Positions 42,378 to 55,500 are shown, counted from the stretch's first letter. The stretch: 64,000 bases of DNA from Azorhizobium sp943371865 (GCF_943371865.1 NZ_CALRWL010000018.1:1-64000); one strand, 5' to 3'. The notes: generated by a model from the sequence alone, not told the origin. Numbers and translations are program-made.

Positions 42378-43808
42378 ATGACGTTCGCGCAGCGACTGAA
42401 ATTCAAGCGCAACCCCAAGATCAGGCGCAATCTCTCCCGCCTCGTCCGCACCACCGGCTTCAAGCTGCTGGCGGTCTATCTGCTGGTGTTCGCGGTCTTT
42501 GCGGTCTCGATGATCGCCTATGTGGCCTGGCATACCAGCCAGTTGATCGAGAGCCAGGTCTCGGAGAAGGTGGAAGCGGAGGTGCGCTTCCTGGCCGATC
42601 AGTACCGCGTCGGCGGCGTGCAGCGCCTGGTGCTGGTGATCGACCGGCGCACGCGCCGCCCCGGCTCCTCCATCTATCTTCTGACCAATTATGCCGGCGA
42701 AGTGCTGGCGTCCAACGTCTCCGAACTGCCCATCGGCCTTCTCGACCAGCCGGGCACCCGCGTGACCGCCTATCGCCGCTCCGACGAGCCGGGGGCCAAG
42801 GAGAACCTCGCTTTCGTCGAGGTGTTCATGCTGCCCGGCGGCTATCGCCTGCTGGTGGGCCGGGACATCGAGGATCGCGATACCTTGCGCCAATTGGTGG
42901 TGCGCCCGGCGCAGGTGGCGCTGGTGCTCATCCTCATCATGGGATTGGCCGGCGGCATCTTCGTCACCCGGCGGGTGCTGAAGCGCATCGATTCCATGAC
43001 CGCCACCTCGGAAACCATCATGGCGGGCGACCTCACCGGGCGCCTGACGGTGGATGGCTCGGGGGATGAGTTCGACCGGCTGGCCGGCAGCCTCAACACC
43101 ATGCTGGAGCGCATCGAGGCGCTGATGGCCGGGTTGAAGGAAGTCTCGGACAACATCGCCCACGATCTGAAGACCCCGCTCACCCGCCTGCGCAACCGGG
43201 CCGAGGAAGCACTGCGCGGGGCCACCTCCGAGGAGGAATGGCGCCGGGCGCTGGAGACCACCATCGAGGAGAGCGACGGCCTCATCCGCACCTTCGATGC
43301 GCTGCTGATGATCGCCCGGGCAGAGGCGGGCCAGGCGCGCGACAGCATGGTGGATGTGGATCTGGCCGACATCACGGAGAATGTGGCCGAGCTCTATGAG
43401 CCGCTGGCCGACGAGCAGGGGCTCGATCTGGTCACAGAGATCGTCCCCATGAGCATTCACGGCATGCGCGAATTGCTGGCGCAGGCGCTCTCCAATTTGA
43501 TCGACAACGCCATCAAATATGGCCGCCCGGCGGATGGCGCCCGCGGGCTGATCCGCGTGACCTTGGTGCGCGACGGCGCGTTCGCCGTACTTGAGGTCAC
43601 CGACAGCGGACCGGGCATCGCCGATGGCGACCGCGACCGGGTGGTGGAACGGTTCGTGCGGCTGGAGGCCAGCCGCTCGCGGCCCGGCTCAGGCCTCGGG
43701 CTGGCGCTGGTGTCGGCGGTGGCGCGGTTGCACGGAGGGCAGCTGAGCTTTTCCGATGCGGGACCGGGCCTGCGTGCGACCTTGCGCCTGCCGGCCAAGG
43801 CGCCCTGA
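42378..43808 (+). CDS. Sensor histidine kinase
   Basis: A 476-residue membrane kinase. TM1 at about residues 28-50, a periplasmic domain, TM2 at about 178-198, HAMP (residues 200-250), then IAHDLKTPLTRL (H262), the N box LSNLIDNAIKYG, the G1 box DSGPGI and the G2 box GSGLGLALV. It is partner of the regulator upstream. The stimulus is unknown; the degP neighbourhood suggests envelope stress. Confidence 0.87.
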   Translation: MTFAQRLKFKRNPKIRRNLSRLVRTTGFKLLAVYLLVFAVFAVSMIAYVAWHTSQLIESQVSEKVEAEVRFLADQYRVGGVQRLVLVIDRRTRRPGSSIYLLTNYAGEVLASNVSELPIGLLDQPGTRVTAYRRSDEPGAKENLAFVEVFMLPGGYRLLVGRDIEDRDTLRQLVVRPAQVALVLILIMGLAGGIFVTRRVLKRIDSMTATSETIMAGDLTGRLTVDGSGDEFDRLAGSLNTMLERIEALMAGLKEVSDNIAHDLKTPLTRLRNRAEEALRGATSEEEWRRALETTIEESDGLIRTFDALLMIARAEAGQARDSMVDVDLADITENVAELYEPLADEQGLDLVTEIVPMSIHGMRELLAQALSNLIDNAIKYGRPADGARGLIRVTLVRDGAFAVLEVTDSGPGIADGDRDRVVERFVRLEASRSRPGSGLGLALVSAVARLHGGQLSFSDAGPGLRATLRLPAKAP

Positions 43809-43955
43809 GCGCCGGCGAACAACTTCCCTCATAGTTGAAGTGGCTTAGACCCATTGCCGGCGTCATAAGAAAAGCAAATTCAACCCCGGCTTTCGCGGTT
43901 CGTTGCCGCCAATGGGCTTGCGCAGCGCCCGTGCGTCGTGCCTTTAAGGCAGGCA

Positions 43956-46928
43956 ATGACAGCTACGGTCGCACCGGATTCGTCACTCTGGCCCGATCTC
44001 GCATCCGCGATGCGGGAGATGCCGGTCATTGCCGACGTGGATATGGCCAAGATCAAGCTGGCCCACGCGCTGGAGCGGTTGGAGACGGATCGCCGGCAGG
44101 TGCTGGAGGCGGCGTTCGCCGCGCATCCGGTGGCCCATGGGGTCGTGCTCGCCATTGCGGAAAACGCGCCCTTTCTTCTGGACGTGATCCGCCGCGAGCC
44201 GGAGCGGCTGCTGCGGGCGCTGGCTGCCGATCCCCGCGAGCGTATCGCCGCGCTGGTGGCCGACGCCCGTGCCGCCGTGCGAACCGCGCCGGATGAGGCG
44301 GGCGCCATGCGCGCCCTGCGCCGCATGCGCAACGAGGCGGCGCTGGTGATCGCCTTGGCGGACATCGGTGGCGTGCTGCCCCTGATGGCCGTGACCACGG
44401 CTCTGACCGCCATCGCCGACACCGCCATTTCGTGCGGGCTGGATTTCCTGCTGCGCGAGGCCGCAGCGGCCGGGCGGCTGGAAATCGCCGATCTCGATGC
44501 GCCAGGCATCGGCTGTGGGCTCGCGGTCATCGCCATGGGCAAGCACGGCGCCGGCGAACTGAACTACTCCAGCGATGTGGACCTTGTGGTGGTCTATGAT
44601 CGCGATGTGGCGCCGCTGGCCACCGGCATGGAGGCGGCACCGGTCTATGTGCGCTTGACCAAGGCATTGGTGCGCCTGCTGCAGGAGCGCACCGAGGACG
44701 GCTATGTGCTGCGGGTGGATCTGCGCCTGCGCCCCGATCCCGGCTCCACGCAGGTGGCGCTCTCCACCGCCGCGGCGCTGGCCTATTACGAACGGGAAGG
44801 GGCGACCTGGGAGCGGGCGGCCTATATCAAGGCGCGGCCGATGGCCGGGGATCTTGTTGTGGGACGGGCGTTCCTGGCCGATCTGGTGCCGTTCGTCTGG
44901 CGGCGGGTGCTGGACTATCAGGCCATCGCCGACGTGCATGCCATGAAGCGCGAGATCCATGCCTTCCGCGGCCACGATGTGGTGGCGGTGGAGGGGCACA
45001 ATGTGAAGCTCGGGCGCGGCGGCATCCGCGAGGTGGAGTTCTTCGTCCAGACCCAGCAACTCATTGCCGGCGGGCGGGATCCCGGCCTGCGCTCGCCGCG
45101 CACCCTTGAGGCGCTGGATACCCTGGTGGCGGACCGCTGGATCGCTCCGGAGGTGCGGGACGATCTGGCCGAGGCCTATGTGTTCCTGCGCCGGGTCGAG
45201 CACCGCCTGCAAATGGTCGCCGATGCGCAGACCCATTCCCTGCCCGAGCAGCGCCCGGCGCTGGAGGCCTTTGCCCATTTCATGGGCTATGCTGACCGCG
45301 ACACCTTTGCCGCCGCGCTGGTGGAGCGCCTCCAGCGGGTGCAGCGGCACTATGCGCAACTGTTCGAGGACAATGCGCCGCCGGCCTTCCTGCATGGCGA
45401 ACTGACCTTTCCCATCGAGACGGACGACCGCGCCACTTTGGCCACCCTGGCGCGCCTGGGCTTCCGCGAGCCGGTGGCCGCCAGCCGCACGGTGCGGTCC
45501 TGGATGGCCAGCAAGCCGCGCGTGCTGCGCAATGATGCGGCGCGGGCGCACCTCGCCAAGATCGTGCCGCTGCTGCTGGAGCAGCTCTCCCACGGCGGCG
45601 ATCCCGACGGCGCCCTCCAGGCCATGGACAGCTTCCTGTGCGAGCTGCCGGGGCCGCATCTGCTGGCGGCGCTGGAGCACAATCCGGATCTGGTGCGCCT
45701 GCTGGCCACCATCGTCAGCGCGGCCCCGCGCCTCGGGGAAACCCTGGCCCGGCGTCCCTCCCTGGCGGATGCGCTGCTGGACCCCGCCTTTTTCGACGTG
45801 CTGCCCGACCAGCCGGCGCTGGAGACGCGTCTCAACGAGCTTCTGGATGCCGCTGGCAGCGATGAGGAGCAACTGGATCGCGCACGGCGGTTTCGCCAGG
45901 AGCAGCACGTGCTGATCGGCGTGCGGATCGCCTCCGGCACGTTGCCGGCGGCGCGGGCGGGCGAGGCCTATGCCCGGCTGGCGGAAGTCATCATCCGGGC
46001 GCTGCACGCCCGCGTCTGGGCGCGGTTCCAGGAGGCCCACGGCACCATCGCCGGGGCTGAGACCGCGGTGCTGTCCATGGGCAAGCTGGGCAGCCGGGAG
46101 ATGACCGCAGGTTCCGACCTCGACCTGATCCTGCTTTATGATTTCGACCCGGAAGCCGAGCCCAACTCCAATGGACCGCGCCCGCTCCAGGGGGCGCATT
46201 ACTTTGCCCGGTTCACCCAGCGGCTGGTGAGTGCGCTCACCAGCCTGACCAATGCCGGCAAGCTCTATGACGTGGACCTGCGCCTGCGTCCGTCCGGCCG
46301 CGCCGGCCCGGTGGCCACGCGGCTGGGGTCATTCGAGGCCTACCAGCGCACCGAGGCCTGGACCTGGGAGCATATGGCCCTGACCCGCGCCCGGATCATC
46401 TCCGCCAGCCCCGCCTTTGCCGCGCGGGTGGAGGCGGTGATCCTCCAGGTCCTGGCGCGCCCCCGCGACCCGCGTCGTATTGCCGGCGACATTCTCGACA
46501 TGCGCCGCGCCATCGCCGCGGAAAAGGGCGAGGGCGATCGCTGGAACCTGAAGCACGCCGCCGGCGGGCAGGTGGACGTGGAGTTTCTGGCGCAATATCT
46601 GGTTCTGGTGCACGCGGTACGCCATCCGGAGATCGTGGACACCGCCACCGCGCGCATCTTGGCGGTGGCCGGCTGGCTGGAACTGCTGCCGCCCGAGGAT
46701 ACCCAGGCCCTGTCCGACGCCTGCCGCCTCTATCAGGATCTCACCCAGGTGCTGCGTCTGGCCATCGACCGCCCATTCGTGCCGGCGGAGGCCAGCCCGG
46801 CGCTCAAGGCCCTGCTGGCGCGCGCCGGCGAACTGCCGGACTTCGCCACCCTGGATGCGCATCTGACGGAGACCCAGGTGCGGGTGCGGGCGATCTTCGA
46901 GCGGGTGCTGGAAGCCGCCGCGGACTGA
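43956..46928 (+). CDS. glnE: Bifunctional glutamine synthetase adenylyltransferase/removase GlnE
   Basis: A 990-residue enzyme that attaches or removes AMP on glutamine synthetase in response to nitrogen status via PII. The N-terminal nucleotidyltransferase domain (removase) holds GKHGAGELNYSSDVDL (196-211) and the C-terminal one (adenylylating) holds GKLGSREMTAGSDLDLI (about 708-724), each with the GS-D-D metal signature. Helical regulatory domains connect them. ATG 43956 has AAGGCAGG upstream, whereas a GTG at 43938 adds six residues. Length fits the family. Confidence 0.95.
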   Translation: MTATVAPDSSLWPDLASAMREMPVIADVDMAKIKLAHALERLETDRRQVLEAAFAAHPVAHGVVLAIAENAPFLLDVIRREPERLLRALAADPRERIAALVADARAAVRTAPDEAGAMRALRRMRNEAALVIALADIGGVLPLMAVTTALTAIADTAISCGLDFLLREAAAAGRLEIADLDAPGIGCGLAVIAMGKHGAGELNYSSDVDLVVVYDRDVAPLATGMEAAPVYVRLTKALVRLLQERTEDGYVLRVDLRLRPDPGSTQVALSTAAALAYYEREGATWERAAYIKARPMAGDLVVGRAFLADLVPFVWRRVLDYQAIADVHAMKREIHAFRGHDVVAVEGHNVKLGRGGIREVEFFVQTQQLIAGGRDPGLRSPRTLEALDTLVADRWIAPEVRDDLAEAYVFLRRVEHRLQMVADAQTHSLPEQRPALEAFAHFMGYADRDTFAAALVERLQRVQRHYAQLFEDNAPPAFLHGELTFPIETDDRATLATLARLGFREPVAASRTVRSWMASKPRVLRNDAARAHLAKIVPLLLEQLSHGGDPDGALQAMDSFLCELPGPHLLAALEHNPDLVRLLATIVSAAPRLGETLARRPSLADALLDPAFFDVLPDQPALETRLNELLDAAGSDEEQLDRARRFRQEQHVLIGVRIASGTLPAARAGEAYARLAEVIIRALHARVWARFQEAHGTIAGAETAVLSMGKLGSREMTAGSDLDLILLYDFDPEAEPNSNGPRPLQGAHYFARFTQRLVSALTSLTNAGKLYDVDLRLRPSGRAGPVATRLGSFEAYQRTEAWTWEHMALTRARIISASPAFAARVEAVILQVLARPRDPRRIAGDILDMRRAIAAEKGEGDRWNLKHAAGGQVDVEFLAQYLVLVHAVRHPEIVDTATARILAVAGWLELLPPEDTQALSDACRLYQDLTQVLRLAIDRPFVPAEASPALKALLARAGELPDFATLDAHLTETQVRVRAIFERVLEAAAD

Positions 46929-47090
46929 TCGGGCGCGCGGCGCTGCGCTCGCCGGCTTCAAGCAGAGTTTACCCCCCTGGCCCGCCCATGCGGAGCCATT
47001 GCGGGGCAGCGGCGTTTAACATCCATCGTCTGACCCATCCGGCTTCAGAGCGGGTCCGTTCCGCATCAAAGGCCGGCGGAGGAAACACCC

Positions 47091-47804
47091 ATGGATATCC
47101 TCACTCAATCAATGCCCGCATCGGCGCGCACCGCCTTCAGCCGACGCACCGCGCTGGCGCTGGGCGCTGCCGCCGTGGCCGGGGCGGTGCTCAAGCCGCA
47201 TGTGGCCCGCGCGGCCGTGCCGTTCGCATTTCCGCCGCTGCCTTATGCGGAGGATGCGCTGGTGCCCACCATTTCCGCGCGCACCGTGGGCCTGCATTAT
47301 GGCAAGCACCACAAGGGCTATTACGACAAGCTGAACCTGCTGGCGGGGGGCACGCCCTATGCGGACATGAAGCTTCCGGAGGTGATCGTGGCCGCCCGCA
47401 AGGCCAATGACGCGGACATCTTCAACAACGCCGCCCAAGCCTGGAACCACGATCTGTACTGGGCCTCGTTCAAGGCCGGCCCGGCCGCCCCCACCGGCGC
47501 GTTTGCCCAGGCGGTGGAGAAGGACTTCCAGTCCCTCGCTATGCTTCAGCGCAAGATGGTGGAGCAGGGCGACAAGGTGTTCGGCACGGGCTGGGTCTGG
47601 TTGGTTCGCGATGGCAGCAGCCTCGCCATCGTCGGGCTGAAGGATGCGGCGAACCCCTTGCCCGACGGCAAGACGGTGCTGCTGGGCATCGATGTGTGGG
47701 AGCACGCTTACTATCTGGACTATGAAAACCGCCGTACCGCCCATGTGGAGGCGGTGCTCAAGGACCGCGTCAACTGGCAGGTGGTGAGCGAACGCTGGGG
47801 CTGA
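47091..47804 (+). CDS. Tat-exported superoxide dismutase (Fe/Mn type)
   Basis: A 237-residue SOD of the Fe/Mn family. A Tat signal precedes it (SRRTALALG at residues 18-26, followed by a hydrophobic segment ending ARA). Metal ligands: His in HYGKHHKGYY, His in WNHDLYW, Asp and His in DVWEHAYYLDY. The twin-arginine signal means the enzyme is folded in the cytoplasm and moved to the periplasm. GGAGGA is upstream of ATG 47091. Confidence 0.93.
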   Translation: MDILTQSMPASARTAFSRRTALALGAAAVAGAVLKPHVARAAVPFAFPPLPYAEDALVPTISARTVGLHYGKHHKGYYDKLNLLAGGTPYADMKLPEVIVAARKANDADIFNNAAQAWNHDLYWASFKAGPAAPTGAFAQAVEKDFQSLAMLQRKMVEQGDKVFGTGWVWLVRDGSSLAIVGLKDAANPLPDGKTVLLGIDVWEHAYYLDYENRRTAHVEAVLKDRVNWQVVSERWG

Positions 47805-47831
47805 GCGGCCTGAGACGAACGCTATGGATGG

Positions 47832-47864
47832 GGGGAGGAGCCGCCCCGCAAACGGCTCCTCCCC
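47832..47864. terminator. Bidirectional terminator between sod and MFS gene
   Basis: A perfect 12-bp stem (GGGGAGGAGCCG / CGGCTCCTCCCC) around a 9-base loop, located between two convergent genes. No run of T follows, so it may act through its stem alone or with Rho. Confidence 0.65.
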
Positions 47865-47914
47865 GAACAGCCGCCCAAGGGGAAGGGCGGCTGAACCGGC
47901 CTCGTTCCCGAGGG

Positions 47915-49405
47915 TCAGAGGCCGATATCGTCCAGCCGGCGGCCGGTGGTCTCGATGCGCAAACGCCAGGTGACGAATGCACCCAGCAGCGAGGTCATGA
48001 CCAGCATATAAAGCAGGTTCTGCGTGCCAAGTGTGCTGAGCAGGATCGGGAACAGGAAAGCGGTGGTGACGGCGCCCACTTTGCCGAAGGCGGCGGCAAA
48101 GCCTGCCCCGAGGCCGCGAATGTGGGTGGGAAACACTTCGCCCGCCAGCAGATAGGTCTGGGCATTGGGTCCGAGGTTGCACATGAAGTTGAACAGCATG
48201 AAGCCGGCGTAGATCAAAAGGGTCTGCGCCGCGCCGGTGAAGTCCGCATAAAAGGACGCCAGCAGGAGCCCCGCGGCACAGCCGATGAAGCCGAATACCT
48301 GGAGCGGAATGCGGCCGAGCTTGTCCGCCAGGAACACCGCGGCGATCATGCCGACGATCAGCAGAAGATCGATGAAGGCCGCCCCCTTGGCGGCAAGCAT
48401 GTCGTTGGCGATCAAGGCGGTGATATTGTGCGGGCTGGCCGCGACCCGCTCGCCGATGGTGGCGGCCAGGATGGTCGGGGTGAAGATGCCGATGCCATAG
48501 GTGCCCAGATCCTGGAGGAACCAGGGGATGGAGGCCAGCAAAGTGGCGCGCAGGTTCTTGGGGCGGAACAGCACCAGCAGATGCGCCTCCGGCCGGGGCG
48601 CGCCCTCCACATGGCGCGACTTCAGATGCACATGCTTGGGATAGTGCGGGTGGCGTCGCAGCAGCTTGCGGATGGCGTGCTCGGCTTCGGCCACCTTGCC
48701 CTTGGACAACAGCCAGTGGCTGCTCTCGGTGATGAAGAAGCGCCCGGCCAGCACCAAAGCGGCGGGAATGATCGCGGTGGCGTACATCACCCGCCACGCA
48801 CTGAGCGTCGGGTCGAAGGTCATCACCAGATAGCCCACCGCCGTGCCGGTGAGGGCGCCCAGCGACTGGAAGGCGAACGCTCCCAGCACCAGCCGCCCCC
48901 GCGCCGAACTGGGAATGCTCTCGGAAATGACCAGATGCGCGGTGGGATAGTCGCAGCCCAGCGCCAGCCCGACGCCGAACAGGAACACCAGCATCCAACC
49001 GAAGGTCGGCGCCGCCGCCAGCAGCGCCAGGAACAGCATGAACAGCGCCATTTCGAACACGAACATGGGCTTGCGGCCGAACTGATCCGCCAGCCCGCCC
49101 AGGGTCAGTGCGCCGATCAGAATGCCGAACAAGGTCGCCGCACTCACCAGCCCGTGCTGCAGCGGCGTCATGCCGAATTCCGCGCCCATGAGCGGCAGGG
49201 CCACGCCGGTCATGAACACCACCAGCCCCTCGAAGAACTTCCCGGCGGCGGCCAGCCCCCAGATGCGCCATTGCATGGCGGTCATGGGCGCTGAGGGGAG
49301 GTCGGTGCCGTCGCGCCAGACCGGCGTCTCGTCCAGATAATCCTGGACCGAGCGCACGTCCGGCTGAAGCGCCCCGACCGCGGTGGTTTCGCTCTGAACT
49401 CGCAT
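47915..49405 (-). CDS. MFS transporter, sugar-porter/MHS type
   Basis: A 496-residue transporter with 12 predicted helices. GGLADQFGRKP between helices 2 and 3 and FLADKLGRIPLQ between helices 8 and 9 are the repeated MFS motifs, and PTAHLVISESIPSSARGRLV resembles metabolite-H+ symporters. A 45-residue polar N-terminus precedes helix 1. The start ATG 49405 has GGGGGAG upstream. Substrate not assignable; it may be an organic acid or phosphate-type symporter. Confidence 0.85.
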   Translation of the reverse strand: MRVQSETTAVGALQPDVRSVQDYLDETPVWRDGTDLPSAPMTAMQWRIWGLAAAGKFFEGLVVFMTGVALPLMGAEFGMTPLQHGLVSAATLFGILIGALTLGGLADQFGRKPMFVFEMALFMLFLALLAAAPTFGWMLVFLFGVGLALGCDYPTAHLVISESIPSSARGRLVLGAFAFQSLGALTGTAVGYLVMTFDPTLSAWRVMYATAIIPAALVLAGRFFITESSHWLLSKGKVAEAEHAIRKLLRRHPHYPKHVHLKSRHVEGAPRPEAHLLVLFRPKNLRATLLASIPWFLQDLGTYGIGIFTPTILAATIGERVAASPHNITALIANDMLAAKGAAFIDLLLIVGMIAAVFLADKLGRIPLQVFGFIGCAAGLLLASFYADFTGAAQTLLIYAGFMLFNFMCNLGPNAQTYLLAGEVFPTHIRGLGAGFAAAFGKVGAVTTAFLFPILLSTLGTQNLLYMLVMTSLLGAFVTWRLRIETTGRRLDDIGL

Positions 49406-49536
49406 CACGCCCTACTCCCCCACCAGCGTCGGACACTTGCCTTCGGTCCGTGAAGGTAATGTGACGGTTCGGGTGCACCCCTGGTCGGTTCGCCGCGCCT
49501 CGGCTATGACCAAGCCTAAGCAGGTTGGAGGCTGGC

Positions 49537-50247
49537 ATGACGAAGGCAGTGTGGACCACGGGGCGCGCCGTTGCGGGAACGGTGGCATTCGGTCTTCTCG
49601 CGGCGGGGTGCCAGGCGCCCGGGCCCAGTTGGGGAACCGGCGTCGTGAAGGAAAGCGACGCCTTCGGCTATTACGAATCGATCGTCAACGTGCCGGTGCC
49701 CACCGGGACGCCACGCTCGTTCCAGTGCAACGGTCCGTTCGCGCCCAACACCAGCGACGTGACCATGAAGGGCATCTTCGGCCAGAGCAACGTCGTGACC
49801 TCCACGGACGTCCTCCAGCCGGATGGAAGCGTTGGCCCCGGGAGCGTGCTGCTGCCCAATGACCCCAAGCTGCGGGTGGCCGTCGCCTGGGCCGACGGGT
49901 TCGGCTACACCGGACCGACCCGCGCCAACTTCAGCGAAGAGACCGCGTGGAGCGTCTCCGGCATCGGCATCGGCGCCAGCCTCGCCGACCTGGAAAAGGC
50001 CAATGGCAAGCCGTTCCGGCTGGTGGGCTTCGGCGGCACCGGCGGTGGCGTGATCACCGATTGGCAGGGCGGCGCCCTGAGCGGTCTGGCCGGAGGCTGC
50101 AACCTCAATGTGCAATTGGCCATATCCGCTCTGGCTCCGGCCTCGGCGCAGGCCAAGGTCGTGGGGCCGAAGGTCTTTTTGTCCAGCGACCGCAACGTGC
50201 GCGCGTTGAAGCCCACGGTGGGCAAGTTCTGGGTTTTGTATAACTGA
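49537..50247 (+). CDS. Hypothetical lipoprotein (236 aa)
   Basis: A 236-residue protein with a signal peptide and a lipobox AAGC (Cys at residue 25). The mature part is Gly/Ser/Asn-rich with short strands and a conserved-looking SFQCNGPFAPNTSD. GGAGG lies before ATG 49537. No domain recognised. A strong hairpin follows the stop, so it is probably a single-gene transcript. Confidence 0.75.
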   Translation: MTKAVWTTGRAVAGTVAFGLLAAGCQAPGPSWGTGVVKESDAFGYYESIVNVPVPTGTPRSFQCNGPFAPNTSDVTMKGIFGQSNVVTSTDVLQPDGSVGPGSVLLPNDPKLRVAVAWADGFGYTGPTRANFSEETAWSVSGIGIGASLADLEKANGKPFRLVGFGGTGGGVITDWQGGALSGLAGGCNLNVQLAISALAPASAQAKVVGPKVFLSSDRNVRALKPTVGKFWVLYN

Positions 50248-50260
50248 GTGTCGGCAAATC

Positions 50261-50295
50261 CCGGTCGCCTGGGGCCAAGCGGCCCCGGCGACCGG
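50261..50295 (+). terminator. Terminator-like hairpin after the lipoprotein gene
   Basis: A near-perfect 15-bp stem (CCGGTCGCC-T-GGGGCC / GGCCCC-GGCGACCGG) with a four-base loop, lying 14 bases after the stop. It is followed by AATAAGG rather than a T-run. Terminator role is probable but not certain. Confidence 0.6.
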
Positions 50296-50411
50296 AATAA
50301 GGTACCGAACTCTGCCCACTGAATTTTGCATCCCCCCGGCCGGGGACGACTTCCCGGCGGCTGCCGTCCCCGCATAGACTCTCCCGGTGGCATCCCAGCT
50401 GGAGCAGGACC

Positions 50412-50672
50412 ATGGGCCGGACTCCCAATTCTCGTGTCGTCGCCGCCTTTCTTCTCGGCCTGGCCTGCGCGTGGGGCGGGCAGGCGCTGCTGGAGAGCCG
50501 GGCGATGGCCAATCAGCCGTTCATGGAAGCCGCTCTCGCCTCCCTGCGAGCCGCGCGCGCCAATCTGATCCAGGCGGAGCCCAACAAGGGCGGCCATCGC
50601 GATCGCGCCATCGAACTGGTCAATGGCGCCATCGCCCAGACCGAAGCGGGAATCGCCTTCGCCGCGCAGTGA
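50412..50672 (+). CDS. Small exported helical protein (86 aa)
   Basis: An 86-residue protein with an N-terminal hydrophobic signal or anchor (VVAAFLLGLACAWGGQALL) and a helical mature part rich in Ala, with a final helix (DRAIELVNGAIAQTEAGIAFA). GGAGC lies before ATG 50412. The spacing of hydrophobic residues resembles small periplasmic helical hairpins. Family unknown. Confidence 0.7.
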   Translation: MGRTPNSRVVAAFLLGLACAWGGQALLESRAMANQPFMEAALASLRAARANLIQAEPNKGGHRDRAIELVNGAIAQTEAGIAFAAQ

Positions 50673-50839
50673 GAAGGGGCGTGCTCGCGGTGCCGCGGTT
50701 GCATCCGCGGTGCCGGACGCCATGATGCCGCCTCTGGGCCATGGCGTGGTGATGTGCACCCTGGGCCGTTCGCGCGGCCGAAGGTATTTCGATGCCGGCA
50801 TGCCGGTCCCTTGCGGCGAAATGTGAACCGGAGACAGGT

Positions 50840-51529
50840 ATGGATTGGGTATCGTTCTGGGATGGTGCCCATTCCATCTATGTCAGTGACCGCCACAAGC
50901 AGGTGCACTACGCCCGCATCACGGCGGATATCACCGCCCTGGTGCCGCGGCCGGATGCCCGCGTGCTCGACTATGGCTGCGGCGAAGCGCTGGGGGCGCA
51001 GGACTTGTCCCGTTCCTGCGGGGCTCTGGCGTTGGCGGACGCTGCCCCCACCATCCGGGCCAAGCTCAAGCAGCGCTTTGCCGGTGAGGCCAAGATCTCC
51101 GTGCTTTCCCCCGAGGAGACGGCGGCGCTGCCGTCGGGCAGCATGGATGTGGTGATCGTCAATTCCCTGCTGCAATATCTGTCCCGGGCGGACCTCGTCG
51201 GGCTGCTGTCCGTCTGGCGGCGTCTGTTGGCGCCGGACGGGGCGCTGGTGATCGCCGATGTGATCCCGCCCGATGTGAGCGCCATACAGGATGCCACGGC
51301 CTTGCTGACATTTGCTGCTCGGGAAGGCTTCCTCATCGCCGCCTTCGTCGGGCTGGCCCGGACCGCTGTCTCCCCCTACCGCAAGCTGCGGGCAGACCTG
51401 GGCCTCTCCACCTATGCCGAGCCGGAGATCATGGCGCTGATTGCCGCAGCCGGATTTTCCGTGGAGCGCCTGCCCACCAATATCGGCCACAACCAGCGCC
51501 GCATGGCCTTCCGCGCCGTGCCCAGATAG
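50840..51529 (+). CDS. SAM-dependent methyltransferase
   Basis: A 229-residue class I methyltransferase. Motif I is VLDYGCGEALGAQDL, motif II-like region VVIVNSLLQYL and motif post ALVIADVIPPD. The family is a Methyltransf_11-type. It begins at ATG 50840 with GGAGACAGG upstream. The C-terminal half (TYAEPEIMALIAAAGF) carries the lid. Substrate is not predictable; convergence with the GtrA-like gene does not help. Confidence 0.85.
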   Translation: MDWVSFWDGAHSIYVSDRHKQVHYARITADITALVPRPDARVLDYGCGEALGAQDLSRSCGALALADAAPTIRAKLKQRFAGEAKISVLSPEETAALPSGSMDVVIVNSLLQYLSRADLVGLLSVWRRLLAPDGALVIADVIPPDVSAIQDATALLTFAAREGFLIAAFVGLARTAVSPYRKLRADLGLSTYAEPEIMALIAAAGFSVERLPTNIGHNQRRMAFRAVPR

Positions 51530-51535
51530 CGCGAC

Positions 51536-51976
51536 TCAGGCGACGGGACGGCGCGCGCCCGCCTTGTGGGCGAAGGCCCAGAGCCGGTAGGCGGTGAAGG
51601 TCCACACCAGCACGATGCCGCTCGTGAGGATCTGGGCAAACATGTAGTAGATCCCCAGCCAGTGGACGAAAAATTCCATCAGCAGGCCGGTCATGACGAA
51701 GGCGATGCCCGCCACCGCGGCGAAGCGGGGCAGGGCGCCCGCATGGGTCCGGGTTGATTCGAACGTGAATCGGCGATTGAGACTGTAGGAAATGACGCTG
51801 CCGACGATGAAACCGGCCAGGGAAGCCAGCACCGGCCCGGCCATCTGGAGTTCCACGAGGATGGCAAGGGTAATGAAATGGCAGACCGCCGCGCTCAACC
51901 CCACCCCAACGAAGGTGGCGAATTGCAACAGGAATGCACGGTGGCGCTGGACGAGGCGGGTGAGGGTGGCAAGCAA
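51536..51976 (-). CDS. GtrA family membrane protein
   Basis: A 146-residue protein with four predicted helices (FVGVGLSAAVCHFITLAILV, ASLAGFIVGSVISY, AAVAGIAFVMTGLLMEFF, ILTSGIVLVWTFTAYRLW). The motif SYSLNRRFTF between helices 2 and 3 is typical of GtrA, which flips or supports undecaprenyl-linked sugars in glycosylation. The start TTG 51976 has GGAG at a good spacing; a TTG at 52030 gives an 18-residue extension without a ribosome binding site. The neighbours do not show a glycosyltransferase, so its partner is elsewhere. Confidence 0.8.
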   Translation of the reverse strand: MLATLTRLVQRHRAFLLQFATFVGVGLSAAVCHFITLAILVELQMAGPVLASLAGFIVGSVISYSLNRRFTFESTRTHAGALPRFAAVAGIAFVMTGLLMEFFVHWLGIYYMFAQILTSGIVLVWTFTAYRLWAFAHKAGARRPVA

Positions 51977-52100
51977 AGGGTAAGCTCCAACGCGACCATG
52001 AACTGTCGAGGCGTCTTCCGTCGCGGGCAATTATGGTCTAAGGAAGCCCAATCCGCATGCGGGATGGGGAGAATTTCACCATTCTCGTGATGCAGCCGCC

Positions 52101-52155
52101 GTCCGTGAGACGGACCCTCGTCATTCAGGGGCGCGTGACCCGCGGCCCTTTTTTT
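52101..52155 (+). terminator. Terminator/attenuator-like leader upstream of carB
   Basis: Hairpin GTCCGT-GAG-ACGGAC (52101-52115) is followed by a second stem GGGGCGCG / CGCGGCCC (52128-52148, one mismatch) and seven T (52149-52155). This is an intrinsic terminator 24 bases before the carB start. No + strand gene ends nearby, so it is best read as a leader attenuator or the end of a short RNA. Confidence 0.65.
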
Positions 52156-52179
52156 GCGCCCGTCGAGCGCCAGAGATAA

Positions 52180-55500
<3,321 letters not shown>

